A stretch of 5,763 nucleotides of DNA from an uncultured Bacilli bacterium (GTDB lineage: Bacteria; Bacillota_I; Bacilli_A; RF39; UBA660): assembly GCA_947630585.1 (NCBI GenBank), contig CANRIE010000045.1:1-5763 (forward strand). Direction: 5' to 3'. The translations under genes were made by a program, and so were the position numbers. The notes beneath the pieces are model-generated. The model did no database searches and was not told the DNA's origin. It saw only the letters and a program-made list of their open reading frames with translations. Shown piece by piece: positions 1-4,833 of this stretch. Positions within the stretch are counted from its first letter, which is position 1, and each line of letters starts with the position of its first letter.

Positions 1-82
1 CTTTTTAAGATAAATCTTAGCTCTTTGAAAATTTAAAAATATTTTAAAAATTTACACACTAATCTTGACAAGGTCGATAATT

Positions 83-108
83 AAGTAATTCTTAGGAGTT
101 ACTTTTTT
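83..108 (+). terminator. Rho-independent terminator-like hairpin upstream of proS
   Basis: A 9-bp stem (83-91 with 96-104, one G-T wobble) encloses a 4-base loop, TTAG. Its 3' arm runs into a T tract (103-108). This is the geometry of an intrinsic terminator in an AT-rich genome, so it probably ends transcription entering from the left. Only a short open frame enters the window there, with a stop at 34-36, so the upstream gene cannot be named. The stem has few GC pairs, which lowers certainty. Confidence 0.6.
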
Positions 109-137
109 AAATTATTTCTAAAAAGTAATAAAAAGTA

Positions 138-166
138 TTTAAAATTCTTTTTAAAACTGGTATAAT
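138..166 (+). promoter_or_regulatory. Promoter of proS (extended -10)
   Basis: A perfect TATAAT lies at 161-166, preceded by TGG at 158-160, giving an extended -10 (TGn). A weak -35, TTTAAA (138-143, 4 of 6 consensus bases), sits 17 bp upstream. Transcription would start near 173, leaving a leader of about 85 nt before proS. The position just after the terminator-like hairpin supports the start of a new unit here. A related motif, sharing an 11-base core, recurs at the right edge of the window. Confidence 0.65.
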
Positions 167-185
167 TAGTAATAGTTTAAAGGAC

Positions 186-224
186 TTACCAAATAAATAA
201 CTAAGTGAGAAAGAAATTTGGTAA
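186..224 (+). promoter_or_regulatory. Leader hairpin in the proS 5' untranslated region
   Basis: TTACCAAAT (186-194) and ATTTGGTAA (216-224) are perfect 9-base complements around a 21-base loop. ACTTA (184-188) can instead pair with TAAGT (202-206) inside the loop, so two mutually exclusive folds are possible. No T tract follows, so this is not an intrinsic terminator. No T-box antiterminator sequence was seen. It could be an RNA structure affecting proS expression or stability, or a DNA operator. The inverted repeat is seen directly; its function is inference. Confidence 0.4.
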
Positions 225-257
225 ATAAGATTTTAAAGATTATGAGGAGATGAAATT

Positions 258-1685
258 ATGGCAAATAAAAAAATTACAAGTCGGGATGTTGATTTTGCTA
301 AATGGTATACTGATGTTGTTGCAGAAGCACATCTTGCAAGTTACTCTAATGTTAAGGGGTGTATTATCCTTGAACCATATGGTTATATGATATGGGAGAA
401 GATTCAAAGTGTTATGAATGATCTACTTAAAAAAAGTGGACATCAAAATGTTGCTATGCCGATGCTAATTCCTGAAAACTTAATGAAAAAAGAAGGAGAA
501 TTAATTAATGGGTTTGCACCTGAAGTTGCATGGGTTACAGAAGGTGGACAAGAGAAGTTAGATGAGAGAATGTGTATAAGACCTACTAGTGAAACTTTAT
601 TTAGTGATTACTATGCAACACTTGTGAAATCTTATCGAGATTTACCAGTTAAATATAATCAATGGTGCACAGTTATGAGATGGGAAAAAGAAACAAGACC
701 ATTTTTAAGAGGAAGAGAATTCTGGTGGCAAGAAGGGCATACTATTCATGCAACGAAAGAAGAAGCAGAAAATGAAGCTAGATTCATAATGGATAATGTT
801 TACAAAAAAATATTTTATGATTACTTTGCAATTCCTGCAATTACAGGCTTAAAAACTGAAAAAGAAAAGTTTGCAGGAGCAGATTATACTTTAACAATTG
901 AAGCTTTAATGTATAATGGGGTATCTTTACAATCTGGAACATCTCATTACTTTGGGCAAAGATTTTCAAAAGCCTATGATATTAAATTTTTAAATAAAAA
1001 TAATGAATGGGAGTATGCTTATCAAACATCATGGGGGGCATCATCAAGAATGATTGGAGCACTTATCATGGTTCATAGTGATGATGATGGATTAGTTTTA
1101 CCACCTAAAATTGCTCCTTTACAAGTTGTAATTATTCCAATTGGTAATAGTGATGATGTTTTAAATCTTGCAAGTAGTTATAAAGATAAATTAGAAAGTG
1201 CTGGAATAAGCGTAAGTATTGATAACTCTGATAAAACTCCCGGATTTAAGTTTGCTGATAGTGAGGTTAAAGGAATACCAGTTCGGATTGAAATTGGACC
1301 AAGAGATTTAGAAAACAATCAAGTAACTTTAGTAAGACGAGATACCAAAGAAAAAATAACTATTAATAAAGATAATGATATTGTTTTAGAAGTTAATGAT
1401 TTAATGGATAAAATTCAAAGTAATTTATTAGATAGAGCAACGAAAAGAAGAGATGAGATGACATATCTTGCCAAAGACCTTGATGAAGTTAAAAAGATTA
1501 TGGACACACGACCTGGATTTATTAAAGCTGATTGGTGTGGTAGCATGGAATGCGAGATGAAAATGAAAGAAATTAAAGGTTTAAAATCACGTTGTATATT
1601 AGAAAACGAGAAACCTTTAACAGGAAAATGTGTTGTCTGCGGCAATAAAGCCGACAAGCTTGTTGTTTGGGGGATTCAATACTAA
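258..1685 (+). CDS. proS: Prolyl-tRNA synthetase, archaeal/eukaryotic (short) type
   Basis: This class II aminoacyl-tRNA synthetase charges tRNA-Pro with proline in the cytoplasm. The 475-residue protein shows the family landmarks in order: the RPTSE loop (108-112), motif 2 with RWEKETRPFLR (141-151), the QSGTSHYFGQ substrate region (225-234), and motif 3 around GASSRMIGALIMVHSDDDG (260-278). An anticodon-binding domain follows (about 287-390). A C-terminal zinc-binding domain has Cys427, Cys432, Cys458 and Cys461, and the chain ends in Tyr. There is no large editing insertion between motifs 2 and 3, as is normal for this type and unlike the longer bacterial form. The ATG at 258 follows an AGGAGA ribosome-binding site (245-250). 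The stop shares one base with the next gene's start, suggesting co-transcription and translational coupling. The identification is secure. Confidence 0.97.
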   Translation: MANKKITSRDVDFAKWYTDVVAEAHLASYSNVKGCIILEPYGYMIWEKIQSVMNDLLKKSGHQNVAMPMLIPENLMKKEGELINGFAPEVAWVTEGGQEKLDERMCIRPTSETLFSDYYATLVKSYRDLPVKYNQWCTVMRWEKETRPFLRGREFWWQEGHTIHATKEEAENEARFIMDNVYKKIFYDYFAIPAITGLKTEKEKFAGADYTLTIEALMYNGVSLQSGTSHYFGQRFSKAYDIKFLNKNNEWEYAYQTSWGASSRMIGALIMVHSDDDGLVLPPKIAPLQVVIIPIGNSDDVLNLASSYKDKLESAGISVSIDNSDKTPGFKFADSEVKGIPVRIEIGPRDLENNQVTLVRRDTKEKITINKDNDIVLEVNDLMDKIQSNLLDRATKRRDEMTYLAKDLDEVKKIMDTRPGFIKADWCGSMECEMKMKEIKGLKSRCILENEKPLTGKCVVCGNKADKLVVWGIQY

Positions 1686-2629
1686 TGAAACTTTACTTTG
1701 TAACTAGTAATCCTCATAAAATAAGGGCTGCTAAAACTATTTTAAATAATATAGAAATTCAAAGTATTAGTTTTGATTTACCTGAAATTCAAGATACATC
1801 TTTAAATGTTGCAATTAAAAAAGCAGAAGATGCGTTTTCTAAAATTAAAGAACCTTTAATAGTTCTTGATTCGGCTTTTCAAATTAAAACTTTAAATAAT
1901 TTTCCAGACGCGTATGCTAGTTATGTTGAACATACTTTAAAAGAAGATGGTATTTTAAAACTTATGGCGGGAGTAACTGATAGAAGAGCCTCTTACATTG
2001 ATACTTTAGTCTACATTGATAAATATGGTTATCAAGTATTTACTGATGAAATAAAAGGGGTTATTGCTCTTCAAAAATTAGAAAATGATGCAGAGCCATA
2101 TGATAATATATTTATAAATAATAAATCTAAATACCCTGTTAGTTATTATGATAAAAAGGGTGATAAACTATATATCAATAATACTTATAAAAAGTTAAAG
2201 AGTTTCTTAGAAAAAAGACAGTCAGCAAGGGGGATTACTTTCTTTCAAGATAAAGTTTTATTACTGAAAAGAAGAAGACGTGATAAAGATACCATTTTAG
2301 AATACTATGCAATTCCAGGTGGAGGAAGAGAAGAAGGAGAGACTTTAGAAGATGCAGTTATAAGAGAACTTAAGGAAGAAACTAGCATCAATGTTCAAAT
2401 AGATAAATATTTAAGAAGAGAAGAATACGATAAAGGTGTTTGCTATTACTACTTAACAACTTATCAAGATGGAGAAATTAAGTTAGGTGGAGAAGAGAAA
2501 GAACAAAATAATCCTGATAATTATTATGAAATAGCCTTAGTTGATATTAAAGAAGTTGAAAATCTAAAAATATACGGAATAGGAGTAGAAATGATACTTG
2601 AGGCTTATAAAATTTATCAAAATAAATAA
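1685..2629 (+). CDS. Fusion of a diverged Ham1/ITPase-like domain with a Nudix hydrolase domain
   Basis: A 314-residue two-domain protein. Residues 1-175 resemble the Ham1/ITPase (non-canonical purine NTP pyrophosphatase) family: FVTSNPHK near the N-terminus, DLPEIQ (31-36), LIVLDSAF (58-65), and the Ham1-like strand pattern around 101-129. Expected active-site features are changed: the family's FVTGN reads FVTSN, the E of its ED(T/S) pair is Leu61, and the C-terminal SHR motif is missing. Residues 180-314 form a Nudix domain with a box at 213-235 (G-x5-E-x7-REL-x-EE), where the late Gly is Ser234. Such enzymes hydrolyse nucleoside diphosphates linked to another moiety. The Nudix half looks catalytic; the first half may be inactive or altered. 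The start is the ATG in the TAATG overlap with proS, which fits the Ham1 N-terminus. An in-frame TTG six codons upstream adds only unrelated residues. The true substrate is unknown. Confidence 0.85.
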   Translation: MKLYFVTSNPHKIRAAKTILNNIEIQSISFDLPEIQDTSLNVAIKKAEDAFSKIKEPLIVLDSAFQIKTLNNFPDAYASYVEHTLKEDGILKLMAGVTDRRASYIDTLVYIDKYGYQVFTDEIKGVIALQKLENDAEPYDNIFINNKSKYPVSYYDKKGDKLYINNTYKKLKSFLEKRQSARGITFFQDKVLLLKRRRRDKDTILEYYAIPGGGREEGETLEDAVIRELKEETSINVQIDKYLRREEYDKGVCYYYLTTYQDGEIKLGGEEKEQNNPDNYYEIALVDIKEVENLKIYGIGVEMILEAYKIYQNK

Positions 2630-2658
2630 ATTAAGGTTACTTATTAAAATAAATAACA

Positions 2659-2664
2659 TATAAT
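2659..2664 (+). promoter_or_regulatory. Possible -10 element before ylbD
   Basis: A perfect TATAAT lies in the 50-base gap before ylbD, but no convincing -35 is found 16-18 bp upstream. Transcription would start near 2671, at the edge of the Shine-Dalgarno sequence (2670-2676), giving a leader of only about 9 nt. An imperfect inverted repeat (2636-2645 with 2648-2657) sits immediately upstream. No terminator separates the preceding gene, so ylbD may instead be read from the proS promoter. Confidence 0.3.
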
Positions 2665-2679
2665 TAATTAGGTGATTTT

Positions 2680-3042
2680 ATGTCAAAAGGAGAATTTAAA
2701 GAATTTGTAAAAAAAAATCCTAATCTAATTAATTATGTTGAAAAAGGCGAGACTACTTGGCAAAAGTTATACGAAATCTATGATTTATATGGCGAGGATA
2801 ACTCAGTTTGGGATAAATATCAAATAAAAAAAGAAGAAAAAACCAAGGCTGAAGTAAACCAAAATGGAGGTTTTAAAGATTTATTAAATCTGGTTAAAGG
2901 AGTTGATTTAACAGCAGTTCAAAAAGGCTTAAATAGCCTTGATAAGGCAATTGAAGCTTTTAAAGGAATTGCACCTACGGGAGATGTGAAAGCAACACCT
3001 AATTATGAACCTCGCCCAACTTATAAATATTTTGAGGATTAA
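2680..3042 (+). CDS. ylbD: YlbD-like protein (putative spore-coat family name)
   Basis: A 120-residue protein matching the YlbD_coat family. Its N-terminus carries FKEFVKKNP (6-14), then GETTWQKLYE (23-32) and YGEDNSVWDKY (37-47). A lysine- and glutamate-rich linker follows, then a helix around VDLTAVQKGLNSLDKAIEAF (75-94) and a typical C-terminal RPTYKYF (112-118). In Bacillus the family is named as a putative coat protein, but its biochemical role is not established. Nothing else in this window concerns sporulation. The start is set by a strong AGGTGAT (2670-2676) three bases before ATG. It is the first gene of a tight ylbD-ylbE-ylbF-rsmD run and ends one base before ylbE. A run of nine A (2709-2717) lies in codons 9-13. 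The family call rests on sequence pattern plus gene order. Confidence 0.85.
   Translation: MSKGEFKEFVKKNPNLINYVEKGETTWQKLYEIYDLYGEDNSVWDKYQIKKEEKTKAEVNQNGGFKDLLNLVKGVDLTAVQKGLNSLDKAIEAFKGIAPTGDVKATPNYEPRPTYKYFED
3035..3038 (+). promoter_or_regulatory. Ribosome-binding site fixing the ylbE start
   Basis: AGGA within GAGGAT (3034-3039) lies five bases before the ATG at 3044. It overlaps the last codons of ylbD. This supports the short start over an in-frame ATG at 3005, which would overlap ylbD by 38 bases and add residues unlike the family. Confidence 0.6.
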
Positions 3043-3043
3043 T

Positions 3044-3265
3044 ATGAGTTTAGAATGTCAATTTCATTTAAATAAAAATCCTAATTTAAAAAGATTTCTT
3101 CATGAAAATCCTAAATATTATAAAACTTTAAATCGAAATCCGGAGTTTATCTTTGAACTTGAAAAAATAATGAAAGAAAAATATAAATTAACTCTACCAG
3201 ATAAACTTAATAATATTAAAAATAAATTAGATATGTTAAATACTTTTATTGATATTTTAAATTAA
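3044..3265 (+). CDS. ylbE: YlbE-like protein
   Basis: A 73-residue protein of the YlbE-like family, function unknown. The recognisable core is FLHENPKYYKTLNRNPE (18-34), followed by a helix, then YKLTLPDKL (47-55) and a terminal helix with NKLDMLN (60-66). The same order of elements occurs in Bacillus YlbE, which is of similar length. The N-terminal half contains three asparagine-proline units spaced about ten residues apart (KNP, ENP, RNP), likely helix caps in a small helical protein. There is no signal peptide or membrane segment, so it is probably cytoplasmic. It begins one base after the ylbD stop and precedes ylbF, matching the B. subtilis order, which strengthens an otherwise short match. 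Confidence 0.82.
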   Translation: MSLECQFHLNKNPNLKRFLHENPKYYKTLNRNPEFIFELEKIMKEKYKLTLPDKLNNIKNKLDMLNTFIDILN

Positions 3266-3283
3266 ATTTGTTAAAATTGTCTT

Positions 3284-3288
3284 GTGAT
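3284..3288 (+). promoter_or_regulatory. Weak ribosome-binding site for ylbF
   Basis: GTGAT, the 3' part of the AGGTGAT sites used elsewhere in this window, lies three bases before the ATG at 3292. It favours that ATG over an in-frame TTG at 3268, which has no upstream Shine-Dalgarno. The match is partial, so ylbF may be translated less efficiently or by coupling to ylbE. Confidence 0.45.
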
Positions 3289-3291
3289 ATT

Positions 3292-3561
3292 ATGAAATAC
3301 AATGATTTATTAAATGAATTATTTGATTTATTAGATGAAAATCAAGATATAAAAAGAGTTAAAACTTTAAAAGGTAAATTAATTAATAATCTTGAACTTC
3401 AAAATAACTTAAGTTTATATAAAGAAACAAGAAGTGTTGAAAGTAAGAAAAAGTTATATGAAAATCAAGATTATGTTAAATATTTAGAAAGTGAAAATAA
3501 TATTAGATTACTAGTTGCTGATATTAAAAAGAAATTTAATTTTACTAATAGGAAGTGCTAA
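3292..3561 (+). CDS. ylbF: Short YlbF/YmcA-family protein
   Basis: An 89-residue, almost entirely helical, charged protein. It has the YlbF/YmcA pattern: an N-terminal helix ending in DENQDIKRVKTLKGKL (15-30), a short NLELQ (33-37) turn, a second helix, then YENQDYVKYLESENNIRLLVADI (56-78). In B. subtilis, YlbF works with YmcA and YaaT in a complex that steers RNase Y-dependent mRNA maturation and also affects competence and biofilm formation. That role is family knowledge, not shown here. The protein is much shorter than Bacillus YlbF (about 150 residues), lacking the C-terminal extension; it ends in a single Cys. Its position between ylbE and rsmD is the ylbF position, but ylbG is missing. 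Its stop directly abuts the rsmD ATG. It could functionally be a YmcA-like paralogue. Confidence 0.72.
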   Translation: MKYNDLLNELFDLLDENQDIKRVKTLKGKLINNLELQNNLSLYKETRSVESKKKLYENQDYVKYLESENNIRLLVADIKKKFNFTNRKC

Positions 3562-4092
3562 ATGAAAATTATAAGTGGTAAATATAAAGGAAAAGTCATT
3601 AAAGGTTATGATTTAGATGGAACAAGACCTACTATGGATCGAGTTAAAGAAAGTGTATTTGCAATTATACAAGATAAAGTTAAAGATAGTATTGTCTTAG
3701 ATTTGTTTTCTGGAAGTGGTAATTTAGGAATTGAAGCTTTAAGTAATTATTCTAAATATGTTTACTTTAATGATTATAGTAAATCTTCTTGTAAAGTGAT
3801 ACTTGATAATTTAAAAAGTATAAATGAAGATAATTACCAAGTTTTAAATCTTGATTATTTAAAATGTTTAGATAGATTAAAAGATATTAAGTTTGATTTA
3901 ATATTCTTAGATCCTCCTTATAAATTACATGTATTAAATAATATATTAGAGTATATTTGGAAAAATGATTTATTAAATATTGATGGACTAGTCATAGTTG
4001 AATATCAAGATGAAGATTTAAAAAGTAATTTAACTTTAATTAAAGAAAAGAAATATGGTGATAAAAAAGTTAATATTTATAGAAAGGATTAA
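3562..4092 (+). CDS. rsmD: 16S rRNA (guanine966-N2)-methyltransferase RsmD
   Basis: This enzyme transfers a methyl group from S-adenosylmethionine to N2 of G966 (E. coli numbering) in 16S rRNA during 30S assembly. The 176-residue protein has the full family signature: an N-terminal MKIISGKYKGK (1-11), the TRPTMDRVKESVF segment (21-33), the SAM-binding motif I LDLFSGSGNLGIEAL (46-60), an acidic residue ending the next strand (YFNDYS, 68-73), and the catalytic DPPY motif (117-120). Length is normal. The start has a good AGGAAGTG Shine-Dalgarno (3550-3557) within the end of ylbF, and the two genes abut with no spacer. In B. subtilis the homologue is ylbH and is followed by coaD; here a small membrane peptide follows instead. 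Identification is secure. Confidence 0.95.
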   Translation: MKIISGKYKGKVIKGYDLDGTRPTMDRVKESVFAIIQDKVKDSIVLDLFSGSGNLGIEALSNYSKYVYFNDYSKSSCKVILDNLKSINEDNYQVLNLDYLKCLDRLKDIKFDLIFLDPPYKLHVLNNILEYIWKNDLLNIDGLVIVEYQDEDLKSNLTLIKEKKYGDKKVNIYRKD

Positions 4093-4093
4093 G

Positions 4094-4264
4094 ATGAAAA
4101 AAAATAAAAAAGGGTTTGCAATATCAACAATGTTATATGGAATAATATTTGTTGCTATTTCAGTATTTTATTTAATTATTAATATTGTTTCTAATAGAAA
4201 TACTACTAATACTAACTTTGTTGATGAAATAAGAAAAGATATTAATGCAGCAGGAGTAAATTAA
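4094..4264 (+). CDS. Small prepilin-like membrane protein lacking Glu at +5
   Basis: A 56-residue protein with a basic start (MKKNKKG), a hydrophobic segment at about 8-31, and a short polar tail. KKGFAISTMLYG resembles a class III (prepilin) signal peptide, where cleavage would fall between Gly7 and Phe8. The residue at +5 of the mature form is Thr12, not the Glu usual in pilins, so methylation or assembly may differ, or the segment may simply be a membrane anchor. The tail is predicted to lie outside the cell if the positive-inside rule holds. The ATG at 4094 follows AAAGGAT (4083-4089), one base after the rsmD stop; an in-frame upstream codon at 4055 lies inside rsmD and is rejected. An intrinsic terminator begins at the stop codon. 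No function is recognised. Confidence 0.78.
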   Translation: MKKNKKGFAISTMLYGIIFVAISVFYLIINIVSNRNTTNTNFVDEIRKDINAAGVN

Positions 4265-4293
4265 AAAAATATTCAAGAGAGTATTTTTTTTTT
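4263..4293 (+). terminator. Intrinsic terminator ending the ylbD-rsmD operon
   Basis: An A-rich 5' arm (4263-4274) pairs with 4279-4290 around an AAGA loop, with one G-T wobble. The 3' arm merges into ten consecutive T (4284-4293). The hairpin begins within the TAA stop of the small prepilin-like gene. The A-rich arm could also support some termination in reverse, but no - strand gene is nearby. Confidence 0.85.
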
Positions 4294-4306
4294 AATTATT
4301 TTATAG

Positions 4307-4312
4307 TATAAT
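4307..4312 (+). promoter_or_regulatory. Probable -10 element of the second prepilin-like gene
   Basis: A perfect TATAAT lies 14 bases after the terminator's T tract. The -35 position 17 bp upstream falls in that T tract (TTTTTT) and matches consensus poorly. Transcription would start near 4319, just ahead of the AGGTGAT Shine-Dalgarno at 4325-4331. Because a strong terminator immediately precedes it, some promoter is needed in this 70-base gap, and this is the best candidate. Confidence 0.55.
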
Positions 4313-4334
4313 AGATTTAGAATTAGGTGATTAA

Positions 4335-4820
4335 ATGAAGAATAAGAAAGGATTTGTCTTATTAGAGACTTTAGTTGTAACAATATTTTGTCTTTATATA
4401 TTTACAATTTTATATGCAAGTATTGTTCCTCTTTTAGGACGATATAAAGAACTTGCATACTTCAATGATGTTGATACAACCTATGATTTATATCATATAA
4501 AAAAATTAATTGTAAATGATGAAAAGTATAGTGAAGTTATAAGTAATAGTTATAAATTTTTAACTTGTACTGATGAAAATATATCAATTGCTAATCAAGC
4601 TAATTGTCTTAAAATATTTACATTTTTAGGAATAGATACTAATTATGATAATAATAACATACGTGATGAAGTAATATATTTAAATACTAGTTATAAAAAT
4701 AGTTTATTAAATGATTCACGATTATCAGTAGATGTTAAAAATTATTTAGATTATGTAGATATAAGTGGTAGAGTTTTAATACTTCAAAATGATGGATATG
4801 TTTCTTATATAAATTTATAA
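4335..4820 (+). CDS. Prepilin-like protein with type IV pilin N-terminal motif
   Basis: A 161-residue protein with a canonical prepilin-type N-terminus: basic leader MKNKKG, predicted cleavage after Gly6, then FVLLETLVV with Glu11 at +5 of the mature chain, followed by a hydrophobic helix to about residue 34. This is the type IV pilin/pseudopilin signal, processed by a prepilin peptidase (not in this window). The 125-residue extracellular part is polar and rich in Asn, Asp and Tyr. It contains Cys78 and Cys91, placed as a possible disulfide; a third Cys (19) is in the membrane helix. ATG 4335 follows AGGTGAT with three bases of spacing. It is the first gene after a terminator and is followed 13 bases later by an acidic membrane protein. 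Without pilus motor or platform genes here, the partner machinery is unknown. It may be a minor pilin or competence-like pseudopilin. Confidence 0.82.
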   Translation: MKNKKGFVLLETLVVTIFCLYIFTILYASIVPLLGRYKELAYFNDVDTTYDLYHIKKLIVNDEKYSEVISNSYKFLTCTDENISIANQANCLKIFTFLGIDTNYDNNNIRDEVIYLNTSYKNSLLNDSRLSVDVKNYLDYVDISGRVLILQNDGYVSYINL

Positions 4821-4822
4821 GT

Positions 4823-4829
4823 AGGTGAT
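4823..4829 (+). promoter_or_regulatory. AGGTGAT ribosome-binding site fixing the acidic membrane protein's start
   Basis: AGGTGAT sits four bases before the ATG at 4834. It covers an in-frame GTG at 4825, so that GTG is part of the Shine-Dalgarno rather than the start codon. The same heptamer precedes the genes starting at 2680 and 4335 at nearly identical spacing. Confidence 0.75.
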
Positions 4830-4833
4830 AAAA

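Noticed and set aside
65..70. Perfect TTGACA as a -35 element
   Set aside because: No -10 hexamer lies 16-18 bp downstream; that position is inside the terminator-like stem.
1..257. T-box riboswitch upstream of proS
   Set aside because: The promoter at 138-166 leaves only about 85 nt of leader, and neither a T-box consensus sequence nor an antiterminator pair is visible.
1415..1657. 80-codon open frame on the - strand
   Set aside because: It lies wholly inside proS, opposite the zinc-domain coding region, and its translation shows no family pattern. It is a shadow frame.
258..2629. Codon reassignment (UGA as Trp, CGG or AGG changes known in some Bacilli)
   Set aside because: Trp is encoded by UGG and no in-frame UGA is needed. 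CGG at proS codons 9 and 343 and AGG at codons 14 and 182 of the fusion gene fall where Arg fits the families. The standard code suffices. All nine confident genes end in TAA, which is unsurprising at this base composition.
3268..3296. TTGTTA plus TATGAA as a promoter just before ylbF, and TTG 3268 as its start
   Set aside because: The -10 match would overlap the ATG and give a leaderless transcript. The gap is only 26 bases within an operon, and the TTG start lacks a Shine-Dalgarno and adds non-family residues.
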